Source: Gammaproteobacteria bacterium
Lineage (GTDB): Bacteria; Pseudomonadota; Gammaproteobacteria; Pseudomonadales; Halomonadaceae
Length of the DNA: 5,812 nt
Direction: 5' to 3'
Assembly: GCA_023485185.1 (NCBI GenBank)
Contig: JAMCZP010000357.1
Location: 1-5,812 of the forward strand
Notes under the pieces: generated by a model
What the model was told of the DNA's origin: nothing
Databases searched by the model: none
What the model saw: the letters and a program-made list of their open reading frames with translations, nothing else
Shown here: piece after piece, positions 1 through 5,812 of the stretch
How the letters are laid out: each line of letters opens with the position of its first letter
How positions within the stretch are numbered: the first letter of the stretch is position 1
Program-made: the position numbers and the translations under genes

Positions 1-173
1 TGTGTGGGGCGATTAGCGGCCCTCTCTCTTACTATGGCGGCGCGCTGTTAGCGGGGGTTAACATTGCGCCTTGGCTATTGCCCGTGCAGGGCCTCATTTG
101 GGCGGTACTCTGCGTAGGCATCAGCCGCTATGTAGGTGGTGACTCTGCCAAGATAGCTAAAGCTAAGCAGTAG
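1..173 (+). CDS. C-terminal end of a small membrane protein, probably DUF2878 family (partial)
   Basis: The reading frame is open from the window edge (first full codon at 3) to a TAG stop at 171-173, giving 57 residues of a protein whose start lies outside the window. The visible part is hydrophobic. A small-residue segment with the pattern GAISGPLSYYGGALLAG is followed by a membrane-spanning stretch (LLPVQGLIWAVLCVGISRYV) and a short tail rich in Lys and Ala, the usual cytoplasmic end of an inner-membrane protein. The GPLxYxxGA pattern resembles, from memory, the C-terminus of DUF2878 proteins, small multi-spanning membrane proteins of unknown function. That family call is inference from a short fragment; membrane location is much better supported. 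The stop lies inside the end of the convergent PAS-GGDEF-EAL gene, with no terminator between them. Confidence 0.6.
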   Translation, partial: CGAISGPLSYYGGALLAGVNIAPWLLPVQGLIWAVLCVGISRYVGGDSAKIAKAKQ

Positions 174-2001
174 AGCTTGTGAGTGATTCTGAGATCAACC
201 TTGCTTCCAGCTCAGCAGCAGGCTGCGGTTTTGCAAAGTAGAAACCTTGCACAGCCGTACAACCTGCATTGACTAAAAATTGACACTGCTCTTTGGTTTC
301 AACGCCCTCGGCCACCACCTCAAGCCCCATTCCTTCTGCCATTGCCAGTACGGCTTTAACGATGGAGGCATCTGCTTGGTCGTAGGGGAGATCTTTAATG
401 AAGGCCCGATCCAGCTTAATTTTGTCCACCGGCAAGCGCTTTAAGTAGCCCAATGAAGAATAACCGGTTCCAAAATCATCAATCGCAATTGTATAGCCTT
501 GATCGCGGAGTGTTTGCAACCGAGGCCCCATATCACCCGCGCGCTCATCAAGCAGCACCGACTCCGTTAACTCCAGGCCAATCTGTGAAGGCTCAAGTTG
601 ATAGCGCTTCAAGCAGGTAGATAGCTGACTTTCCAGGTCGCCTTGAAAAAGCTGCAGAGCTGAAATATTGACCCACATTGTGAGCTTAGGGATTGCACTG
701 TTGCGCCAGTGCGCCTGCTGTGCGCAAGCTTTTTCAATGACCCAGGCGCCCAGCTGCGTCATTAATCCATGCCGTTCTGCCAAGGGAATAAAATCGCCTG
801 GTGAAATCATCCCATCTTGAGGGTGTCTCCAGCGCAGTAGCGCCTCCATACCCACTAACTCACCATTGCTGGGACGGTGCTGGGTTTGAAAGTGGAGCTC
901 CAGTTGGTCACCGGAAATAAGCGCCGCACGCAGATCACTGACCAGCGCTAGCTGAGGATTATCCTGTTTGTCCAGCGCAGGGCGAAAACGCTGACTATGA
1001 TTACGCCCTAGCCGTTTAGCGCCATAGAGCGCCGACTCTAAGCGCTGAAACAGTACTCCTGAGTCGTTACCATCTTCAGGGACGCGGCAGCTACCAATCG
1101 TCAAGCCCAAGCGCAGTGAATGGTCATTGATTTCAAACGGGCGACTCATATGTTCGCGCAGTGTTGCGACCCATTTATCATGGTCATCGAAGGTGGTGGT
1201 ACGGATCACCATAAATTCATCACCGCCCAAACGCCCTACGATACTGCCCGCCACATAGCTGGTTAAACGCTGAGCAAAGCGCGCTAATAAGCGATCTCCT
1301 TGCTCAACGCCCAGGCTATCATTCACCGATTTAAGCCCGTCGATGTCCACTAACGCCATATCCAAGCTCTCGCCCGCACGTAAATGGCGCAGGCGAGACG
1401 CTAGCAGGTCATGCAAACGGCGACGGTTAGGTAGTCCAGTAAGGGGGTCTTCAAAACCGATACGACGCAGATCCCGCTCCCGGGCTTTCTGTGCAGAAAT
1501 ATCGGTAAACAGGTGAATGTAATGGGTAATAGCGCCGCGCTTATCGGTCACTGCGCGTACTTTTAACCATTCAGGGTACTCATCGCCTTGCTTCCGGCGG
1601 CTCCACATTTCGCCTTCCCAGCGACCGGTACTTTTCAGCGTACTCCAAAACGTCTGATAAAAGGCTTTATCGTGGCGCGGCGCGGCCAGGGTCTCCAGTT
1701 TCCTACCCTGGACATCTTGGCCCGTATAGCCGGTAATTTCAGTAAATGCTGGGTTTACCCCGATAACGCGATTTTGCGCATCGCTAATTACCATGGCGTC
1801 GCTCGCAAGTCCTAAAGTATCTTGCGTTAATCGTAAGCGTAGGCGCTGCTGGCGGACTTGGTTCCAGGCATCCCACAGGCCGAGTGCCACTAATATGGCA
1901 GCCACCAAGCGTAGTGCTGCATCGGGAATCCAAACACAGGCAGGCAGCGCGGTCAGTGCAACCCAAATTAACGGGCGATTAAGAGAAACTGGCAACCACA
2001 T
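163..2001 (-). CDS. Membrane-anchored PAS-GGDEF-EAL cyclic di-GMP enzyme (diguanylate cyclase/phosphodiesterase)
   Basis: A 612-residue protein. Two hydrophobic segments (about 9-25 and 29-45) form a membrane hairpin with almost no periplasmic loop, followed by an Arg-rich stretch (50-58) that fits a cytoplasmic exit. A PAS/PAC domain follows (about 60-172, with NPAFTEITGY and the RWEGEMW-type region); its ligand is unknown. The GGDEF domain (about 180-340) has an intact GGDEF at 259-263 plus D219/D221 and N227 in the nucleotide and metal region, so cyclase activity is plausible. The position of the inhibitory RxxD site reads VAGS (250-253), so that feedback site is absent. The EAL domain (about 350-605) keeps E386 of EAL, N445, E477, the DDFGTGYSS loop from 508, K529, E565 and Q585, the set expected of an active phosphodiesterase that cleaves cyclic di-GMP to pGpG. 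ATG 2001 is the first possible start because a stop lies three codons upstream; its Shine-Dalgarno is weak. Which activity dominates cannot be read from sequence. Confidence 0.95.
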   Translation of the reverse strand: MWLPVSLNRPLIWVALTALPACVWIPDAALRLVAAILVALGLWDAWNQVRQQRLRLRLTQDTLGLASDAMVISDAQNRVIGVNPAFTEITGYTGQDVQGRKLETLAAPRHDKAFYQTFWSTLKSTGRWEGEMWSRRKQGDEYPEWLKVRAVTDKRGAITHYIHLFTDISAQKARERDLRRIGFEDPLTGLPNRRRLHDLLASRLRHLRAGESLDMALVDIDGLKSVNDSLGVEQGDRLLARFAQRLTSYVAGSIVGRLGGDEFMVIRTTTFDDHDKWVATLREHMSRPFEINDHSLRLGLTIGSCRVPEDGNDSGVLFQRLESALYGAKRLGRNHSQRFRPALDKQDNPQLALVSDLRAALISGDQLELHFQTQHRPSNGELVGMEALLRWRHPQDGMISPGDFIPLAERHGLMTQLGAWVIEKACAQQAHWRNSAIPKLTMWVNISALQLFQGDLESQLSTCLKRYQLEPSQIGLELTESVLLDERAGDMGPRLQTLRDQGYTIAIDDFGTGYSSLGYLKRLPVDKIKLDRAFIKDLPYDQADASIVKAVLAMAEGMGLEVVAEGVETKEQCQFLVNAGCTAVQGFYFAKPQPAAELEARLISESLTSSTA

Positions 2002-2282
2002 GGCGATTCGCTATACCCTATGAAAAATTAACTTAGATAAATAACAGCGTTAGGAGCCATGCTCATCATGCCGCCCAATAAAAAACTTGGATAACGCATA
2101 TTACGCCAAGAAAACGCTTATTGTGCATAAACGATAGTTATTGACCCTGCTCAACCACCTTAACGCTATCGGCCTGATCACTAAAAACTGTAGATATCGA
2201 TGATAAATGGTCAGTTACGTGCATTCAGCGGTTTCGGGAAGTAGACTAGGCTAACAACCACTTTGACACTCGGAACGATTCA
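2002..2282. promoter_or_regulatory. Divergent intergenic control region between the cyclic di-GMP gene and fabA-fabB
   Basis: These 281 bases are AT-richer than the flanking genes and hold no convincing reading frame. Promoters for both outward-facing genes must lie here or overlap the gene starts. I see no textbook sigma-70 pair. Weak elements facing fabA are TTGACC at 2141-2146 without a good -10 box, GATAAA at 2202-2207, and TAGACT at 2242-2247. Possible operator-like structures are an interrupted palindrome at 2086-2110 (CTTGG, 15 bases, CCAAG), an inverted pair CTGATCA/TGGTCAG at 2174-2180 and 2208-2214, and AACGCT at 2113-2118, 2162-2167 and, inverted, 2046-2051. In other gammaproteobacteria fabA is controlled by FadR, FabR or DesT. 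TGGTCAG agrees with half of the FadR consensus but the other half does not, so no regulator is assigned. Confidence 0.55.
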
Positions 2283-2798
2283 GTGACCAAGCAACATTCT
2301 TTTGATCGCGAAGAACTGCTGGCCTGCTCGCGCGGCGAGCTATTTGGCCCTGGCAATGCCCAACTTCCGGCTCCTAATATGCTGATGCTTGACCGTATCA
2401 AGCATATTCATGAAGAAGGTGGCGAGCATGGCAAGGGTGAACTTATTGCCGAGCTGGATATCACGCCTGACTTGTGGTTTTTTGACTGCCACTTTCCCGG
2501 CGACCCTGTTATGCCTGGCTGCTTAGGCTTGGATGCCATGTGGCAGTTAGTTGGCTTTTATTTAGGCTGGCTAGGCCACCCTGGTCGCGGGCGTGCACTT
2601 GGCTGCGGCGACGTTAAGTTCAGCGGGCAGATCCTGCCTGATGCACAAAAAGTGACTTACAGTATTAATATTAAGCGTATTATTACCCGACGCCTTATTT
2701 TGGGTATCGCCGACGGAACAGTAACCGTTGACGGACGCGACATTTATCAGGCTAATGATCTGCGCGTTGGCCTATTCACCTCCACTGCGAATTTCTGA
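2283..2798 (+). CDS. fabA: 3-hydroxydecanoyl-ACP dehydratase / trans-2,cis-3-decenoyl-ACP isomerase FabA
   Basis: This 171-residue protein is nearly colinear with E. coli FabA (172 residues) along its whole length. It is a cytosolic hot-dog fold homodimer that dehydrates 3-hydroxydecanoyl-ACP and isomerises trans-2- to cis-3-decenoyl-ACP, the branch point into unsaturated fatty acids. The catalytic pair is present: H70 in the [12 protein letters not shown] loop and D84 in [17 protein letters not shown]. The RGELFG and [11 protein letters not shown] segments near the N-terminus are also typical. The start is GTG at 2283, preceded by GGA at 2272-2274 with an 8-base spacer. An in-frame stop at 2247-2249 with no other usable start between makes this the only reasonable choice, and it gives the expected N-terminus. 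The gene is first of a two-gene operon; fabB starts 13 bases after its stop. Confidence 0.98.
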   Translation: MTKQHSFDREELLACSRGELFGPGNAQLPAPNMLMLDRIKHIHEEGGEHGKGELIAELDITPDLWFFDCHFPGDPVMPGCLGLDAMWQLVGFYLGWLGHPGRGRALGCGDVKFSGQILPDAQKVTYSINIKRIITRRLILGIADGTVTVDGRDIYQANDLRVGLFTSTANF

Positions 2799-2800
2799 AC

Positions 2801-2806
2801 AGGAGG
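2801..2806 (+). promoter_or_regulatory. Strong Shine-Dalgarno that sets the fabB start
   Basis: AGGAGG lies 5 bases before the ATG at 2812 and just after the fabA stop (2796-2798). It fixes the fabB start at 2812. The frame is open further upstream to an ATG at 2728 inside fabA, but that would add 28 residues unlike any FabB N-terminus. Confidence 0.9.
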
Positions 2807-2811
2807 CTCCC

Positions 2812-4029
2812 ATGCGACGAGTGGTAGTCACCGGCCTTGGCATCGTATCGTGCCTTGGCAATGACCAACGACAGGTCCTGGACGCGCTCAAAACTGGGCG
2901 TAGCGGTATTCGTTTTAAGGAAGAGTATGCCGAGCGTGGCTTTCGTAGCCATGTAGCTGGCAGTGTCAATATCGACCTTGACGCACTCATCGACCGCAAA
3001 CTGCGCCGCTTTATGGGCGATGCCGCCGCCTATGCGTATGTTTCCATGGCACAAGCCATTGAGGATGCGGGACTAAGCGAAGAACAGGTTTCTAACGTAC
3101 GTACCGGCCTTATTGCAGGCTCGGGAGGTGCTTCAAGCGCTAACCAAGTTGAAGCAGCCGATGTACTGCGTGAAAAAGGCTTACGTCGCGTTGGTCCCTA
3201 CCGGGTCACTCGCACGATGGGCAGTACTGTTTCCGCGTGTTTGGCAACGCCATTCAAAATTAAAGGCGTGAATTTCTCTATCTCGTCTGCCTGTGCAACC
3301 TCTGCACACTGTATTGGCAGCGCAATGGAGCAAATTCAGCTTAATAAGCAGGATATCGTGTTTGCCGGTGGCGGTGAAGAAGAGCACTGGACACTCTCTT
3401 GCCTGTTTGATGCCATGGGCGCCCTCTCGACTCACTACAATGACACACCTGAAAATGCGTCGCGTCCTTACGACAAAGCGCGCGACGGTTTTGTCATTGC
3501 AGGCGGCGGCGGCATGCTGGTACTAGAAGAGCTTGAGCATGCCAAAGCGCGCGGTGCCAAGATCTATGGTGAGTTAGTCGGCTACGGTGCTACTTCGGAT
3601 GGTCACGATATGGTGGCACCCTCAGGTGAAGGCGCGATGCGCTGCATGCATCAGGCAATGGCTACGGTCGAGGGTAAGATTGACTACATTAATACTCACG
3701 GCACCTCCACGCCTGTCGGTGATGTAGCTGAGCTAAAAGCGATTCGCGCCGTGTTCGGTAATACAACACCAGCGATGAGTTCAACTAAATCCCTAACTGG
3801 CCACTCGCTTGGCGCCACCGGAGTCCAGGAAGCGATCTACTCGCTATTGATGATGCAGCATAATTTTGTAGCGGCTTCCGCCAACATTGAGCATCTCGAT
3901 GAGCAGGCAGATGGCTTTGATATTGTGACTGAACGCCGAGATGACGTAGCGATAGAGCGAGCGCTGTCCAATAGCTTTGGCTTTGGCGGCACCAATGCAT
4001 GCTTAGTCTTTCAGCGTTTTAACGACTAA
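2812..4029 (+). CDS. fabB: Beta-ketoacyl-ACP synthase I FabB
   Basis: A 405-residue thiolase-fold condensing enzyme (E. coli FabB has 406). It condenses malonyl-ACP with acyl-ACP and is the enzyme that elongates the cis-3-decenoyl-ACP made by FabA, so the pair forms the anaerobic unsaturated fatty acid pathway in the cytosol. The Cys-His-His triad is complete: C161 in [10 protein letters not shown]296 in [11 protein letters not shown] and H331 in [12 protein letters not shown], with the conserved K326 nearby. They match C163, H298 and H333 of E. coli. The C-terminal Gly-rich [10 protein letters not shown] loop (387-396) is also present. The N-terminus [13 protein letters not shown] is typical, and translation starts at ATG 2812 after AGGAGG. 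FabB rather than FabF is supported by the fabA neighbour, the length and the GGGEEEHW segment (186-193). A strong terminator follows 31 bases after the stop. Confidence 0.98.
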   Translation: MRRVVVTGLGIVSCLGNDQRQVLDALKTGRSGIRFKEEYAERGFRSHVAGSVNIDLDALIDRKLRRFMGDAAAYAYVSMAQAIEDAGLSEEQVSNVRTGLIAGSGGASSANQVEAADVLREKGLRRVGPYRVTRTMGSTVSACLATPFKIKGVNFSISSACATSAHCIGSAMEQIQLNKQDIVFAGGGEEEHWTLSCLFDAMGALSTHYNDTPENASRPYDKARDGFVIAGGGGMLVLEELEHAKARGAKIYGELVGYGATSDGHDMVAPSGEGAMRCMHQAMATVEGKIDYINTHGTSTPVGDVAELKAIRAVFGNTTPAMSSTKSLTGHSLGATGVQEAIYSLLMMQHNFVAASANIEHLDEQADGFDIVTERRDDVAIERALSNSFGFGGTNACLVFQRFND

Positions 4030-4060
4030 TACGCTAAGTCTAACCGCATTGCTGATACGC

Positions 4061-4089
4061 AAAAACGGCGCCCGATGGGCGCCGTTTTT
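4061..4089. terminator. Bidirectional intrinsic terminator between fabB and the convergent plsC operon
   Basis: A perfect inverted repeat of 13 bases (AAAAACGGCGCCC and its complement, 4061-4073 and 4077-4089) encloses a 3-base loop GAT. The GC-rich core of eight pairs is flanked by A5 on one side and T5 on the other, so the transcript ends in a U-run in both directions. It lies 31 bases past the fabB stop and 44 bases past the plsC stop, and serves both convergent operons. Confidence 0.93.
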
Positions 4090-4133
4090 GACTAACACGG
4101 GGGAAGGTAAAGAGCTTAAGAAAGGCTGTGATT

Positions 4134-4868
4134 TTAACGGGTTGTAGGCCGCGGCACCTCAGATATCTCCTGCAACTGTGCCTCAATCCACACCTCTACT
4201 TCCGCTAGCACCTCATCGGGCATACGCCCTGCCGTTTCAATCGGCTTACCAATGCGCACACGTAGCACACCGGGCCGCTTAACCCAATGGCGCCCTGGCC
4301 AGCGTTCACCTGCATTATGAGCAACCGGTAAGACCGGCACCCCAGCACGACAAGCAACTACGCTACCGCTTTTGTTGTAGCGTTTACGCTGTCCAGGATC
4401 AACCCGCGTACCTTCAGGAAAAATCAGTACCGACAACCCCGTACCGAGTCGCTCCACGCCCTGGGTAAGCACTTGTTTCATTGCTCGCGCCGGTTTAGAA
4501 CGGTCTAAACTGATCGGCCGCAGTAACCGCAGGCCCCAACCAAAGATCGGTAGGCGCAGTAATTCCCGCTTAAGTACGGTACATACCGGCGGCTTCATTA
4601 CCTGCAGAAACACTGTTTCCCACTCACACTGATGGTTGGCCTGAATCACACAGGGTCCGTTAGGCAGGTTTTCTCGCCCTTGGATGTCATAGCGTACACC
4701 GCAGGCAATACGAAACCAAACCATCAAAAAATAGTTATACAAGTTGAGTAAACGATAGCGGCCAGCCAGTGGGAGAAACGGAGCGATAGGCAGAAATAGG
4801 ATGCCGATCATCAGCATGGCAAAAAAGTAGCCTGCATAAAATATCAGGCTGCGAACCACATTTATCAA
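4134..4868 (-). CDS. plsC: 1-acyl-sn-glycerol-3-phosphate acyltransferase (PlsC/LPLAT family)
   Basis: A 244-residue acyltransferase, the usual family length. Such enzymes transfer an acyl chain to lysophosphatidic acid to make phosphatidic acid at the cytoplasmic face of the inner membrane. A hydrophobic N-terminal segment (about 8-33) anchors it. The acyltransferase motifs appear in order: NHQCEWE at 78-84, giving HX4E with H79 and E84 instead of the textbook HX4D; KRELLRLPIFGWGLRLLRPISLDR (about 100-123); FPEGTR at 150-155; and VPVLPVAHN at 177-185. HX4E followed by a Thr (WET) is, to my recollection, common in one proteobacterial subgroup of this family, so activity is still expected. The Cys at position 81 replaces the usual Ser. 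The start is TTG at 4868, seven bases after AGGAG. A GTG at 4859 is possible but too far from that ribosome site. The start overlaps the previous stop (TTGA), implying coupled translation. Several plsC paralogues may exist per genome, so the symbol marks family only. Confidence 0.9.
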   Translation of the reverse strand: MINVVRSLIFYAGYFFAMLMIGILFLPIAPFLPLAGRYRLLNLYNYFLMVWFRIACGVRYDIQGRENLPNGPCVIQANHQCEWETVFLQVMKPPVCTVLKRELLRLPIFGWGLRLLRPISLDRSKPARAMKQVLTQGVERLGTGLSVLIFPEGTRVDPGQRKRYNKSGSVVACRAGVPVLPVAHNAGERWPGRHWVKRPGVLRVRIGKPIETAGRMPDEVLAEVEVWIEAQLQEISEVPRPTTR

Positions 4869-5770
4869 ACCGATGCTCCTGTGTCACTGACACGTTTATC
4901 ACTGCCACGACTGGGCTCACGGGTCGAACACCAGGCATCAAGCATACGCCCTGCCTCTAAGCGCCACGGCTTTTGATGAACACCAAAGACATCTAACACG
5001 CGCCGGCAATTTAAAACACGACGCAGTTTAGCATCATGGTGGTGTTTAAGCGGCTGTACCTCACCTAGTGCAATCTCTTCACCCCGACCTTCCAGATGCG
5101 TTAACAATTGGGTGCGCACCATAGAGGTAAACGTGAAGGCGCTCACCGGTTCGGTACCAGCAAGGTGGTAAGCTCCCCAGGTATTTGCGCCGCACGCCTG
5201 CTGTTGCAGCATGCCGATCAGCGCCATCGCAACAGCATCTACTGACGTAGGACAAAAAATCACGTCTTCTGCGGCGCGTACGGCCTCACCGGCTACTAGG
5301 CTATTGATGATCTCATTAAGCCAAGCATGGCTGCCTTCTAAAGCAAACAGCGGGCCTAAGCGCACGATCAAATGGCGCTGATATTGCGCCCGGATACGGT
5401 CACCGATCTGCACTAAACGACGCAAGCTCTCATCTCGTGGTGCGGGCACCACATGCTCATCAATGGGCACTTCCAAACCATCTTCGTAGAGCTGATCTGA
5501 GACGCACCATACCAACGCCACCTGTTGGGCAGAGCACGCGTCCAAGCACGCATCCACCGCATCGGCGTGCGCTGTCACATCTGCTGGTGCCATACTCAAT
5601 GGTTGAGCCAGTGGCGGGATAATCACGGCATCCGGGGCTATCGTTTGAAGCATTGCCGACGTAATCGCCGTGCCCTGCTCAATGACTAACTCGGTATCCG
5701 TACGGCGGCTCGCCTCCCGAGCCAATGCCAGGCTTAAACAGTGCCCGGCATCCAGTATCAGCAGCTTCAA
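4865..5770 (-). CDS. RmlD-like (SDR extended-type) sugar nucleotide-binding protein with degenerate catalytic motifs
   Basis: A 301-residue protein with the layout of the RmlD (dTDP-4-dehydrorhamnose reductase) family: a beta strand start MKLLILDAGH, a SDQLYEDG segment (91-98) matching the STDYVFDG region, LIVRLGPLF (134-142) matching the strand after the active site, FCPTSVDAVAMAL (172-184), GAYHLAGTEPVSAFTF (199-214), and a C-terminal LNCRRVLDVFGVHQKPWR (253-270). The glycine-rich GxxGxxG nucleotide loop is reduced to a single Gly (G9), and the YxxxK catalytic pair is not found where expected; that region reads PAPRDESLRRLVQIGD (109-124). An ordinary reductase reaction is therefore unlikely. 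It may be a binding or regulatory protein, as is MAT2B, a non-catalytic relative in animals. The start is TTG at 5770, as an in-frame stop at 5788-5786 rules out a longer form. Its stop overlaps the plsC start, so its role may relate to lipid or envelope synthesis (inference). Confidence 0.85.
   Translation of the reverse strand: MKLLILDAGHCLSLALAREASRRTDTELVIEQGTAITSAMLQTIAPDAVIIPPLAQPLSMAPADVTAHADAVDACLDACSAQQVALVWCVSDQLYEDGLEVPIDEHVVPAPRDESLRRLVQIGDRIRAQYQRHLIVRLGPLFALEGSHAWLNEIINSLVAGEAVRAAEDVIFCPTSVDAVAMALIGMLQQQACGANTWGAYHLAGTEPVSAFTFTSMVRTQLLTHLEGRGEEIALGEVQPLKHHHDAKLRRVLNCRRVLDVFGVHQKPWRLEAGRMLDAWCSTREPSRGSDKRVSDTGASV
4876..4880 (-). promoter_or_regulatory. Shine-Dalgarno deciding the TTG start of the acyltransferase gene
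   Basis: On the minus strand AGGAG (4880 to 4876) stands 7 bases before the TTG at 4868-4866, near-ideal spacing. The alternative in-frame GTG at 4859 would be 16 bases away, and the nearby ATG at 4861-4859 is out of frame. The site lies inside the end of the preceding gene. Confidence 0.75.
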
Positions 5771-5812
5771 GACAGCCTCTCCTCGTCACACATAGCCCTA
5801 AAGTACGCCGCA
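5767..5812 (-). CDS. Possible C-terminal end of an upstream gene (partial, 14 codons)
   Basis: On the minus strand one frame is open from the window edge (first full codon at 5811) to a TGA at 5769-5767, reading AAYFRAMCDEERLS. The stop would overlap the TTG start of the RmlD-like gene as TTGA, exactly the arrangement of the next junction in the operon. Support is weak: a frame of 14 codons is open by chance about half the time, and it contains two AGG codons, one of which comes from the ribosome site of the next gene. If real, the operon has at least three genes and its promoter lies outside the window. If not, this stretch is a short leader. Confidence 0.25.
   Translation of the reverse strand, partial: AAYFRAMCDEERLS
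5776..5784 (-). promoter_or_regulatory. Purine-rich ribosome binding site for the TTG start of the RmlD-like gene
   Basis: The minus strand reads GAGGAGAGG from 5784 to 5776, giving AGGAG 8 bases, or AGAGG 5 bases, before the TTG at 5770-5768. It supports TTG as the true start; no ATG or GTG lies in frame between the stop at 5788 and codon 40. Confidence 0.75.

Noticed and set aside
1588..2023. Open frames over the N-terminal part of the PAS-GGDEF-EAL gene (plus 1588-1815, plus 1793-2023, minus 1784-1966)
   Set aside because: All overlap the well-supported coding frame, with low-complexity or basic products and no family resemblance.
2263..2268. Perfect TTGACA resembling a -35 box just before fabA
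   Set aside because: A -10 box at normal spacing would fall within the first codons of fabA (about 2286-2291, accaag) and does not match, and the transcript would lack the fabA start.
2728..2811. Upstream extension of fabB to an ATG inside fabA
   Set aside because: It would add 28 residues that merely translate the end of fabA in another frame. AGGAGG at 2801-2806 and the typical [11 protein letters not shown]-terminus point to 2812.
3181..3526. Open frames on both strands inside fabB (minus 3181-3435, plus 3293-3526)
   Set aside because: They lie wholly inside fabB, which has full-length homology and its catalytic residues; their products show no recognisable domain.
4857..4859. GTG at 4859 as the start of the acyltransferase
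   Set aside because: It would suit the family N-terminus, but the Shine-Dalgarno is 16 bases away. TTG at 4868 has 7-base spacing, so it is preferred, though not proven.
4735..4941. Minus-strand open frame across the junction of the RmlD-like gene and plsC
   Set aside because: It overlaps both genes in another frame, and its product is unlike any family.
5437..5622. Plus-strand open frame inside the RmlD-like gene
   Set aside because: It is antisense to a supported gene, and its His/Pro/Arg-rich product is typical of a shadow frame.
1..5812. A defence, mobile or CRISPR-type system
   Set aside because: No repeats with regular spacing, transposase, integrase, toxin-antitoxin or nuclease motifs are visible; every sizeable frame is explained by lipid or signalling genes.

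Overview
The window looks like ordinary chromosome of a gammaproteobacterium, most likely Halomonas or a close relative. This is inferred from the very close match of the fabA and fabB products to the gammaproteobacterial pair and from the moderate-to-high GC content, not from a marker gene. There are no RNA genes, mobile elements, CRISPR arrays or prophage genes.

Left part (1-2001): the last 57 codons of a small membrane protein (plus strand, probably DUF2878 family) run tail-to-tail into a large minus-strand gene, and the two reading frames overlap by 11 bases. The large gene encodes a membrane-anchored PAS-GGDEF-EAL protein that should make and/or break down cyclic di-GMP. Both catalytic domains keep their key residues, but the usual inhibitory RxxD site before GGDEF is missing.

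Middle part (2002-4029): a 281-bp divergent intergenic region separates the cyclic di-GMP gene from the fabA-fabB operon. FabA dehydrates and isomerises the C10 acyl-ACP intermediate, and FabB elongates the cis-3-decenoyl-ACP. Together they are the classical route to unsaturated fatty acids. A perfect 13-bp hairpin at 4061-4089, flanked by A5/T5, ends fabB and should also stop the convergent operon.

Right part (4134-5812, minus strand): a two-gene translationally coupled operon. It encodes an RmlD-like SDR-fold protein that seems to have lost its catalytic and glycine-rich motifs, followed by a PlsC-type lysophosphatidic acid acyltransferase with an HX4E motif. Both genes start with TTG after a good Shine-Dalgarno sequence. 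The PlsC start shares a TTGA overlap with the preceding stop, and the first gene may overlap an upstream reading frame in the same way at the window edge.

Taken together, fabAB makes the acyl chains and PlsC places a second acyl chain on the glycerol backbone, so the two convergent operons both concern membrane phospholipid. I see no clearly new multi-gene system. The most unusual items are the degenerate RmlD-like protein coupled to plsC and the run of non-ATG starts.
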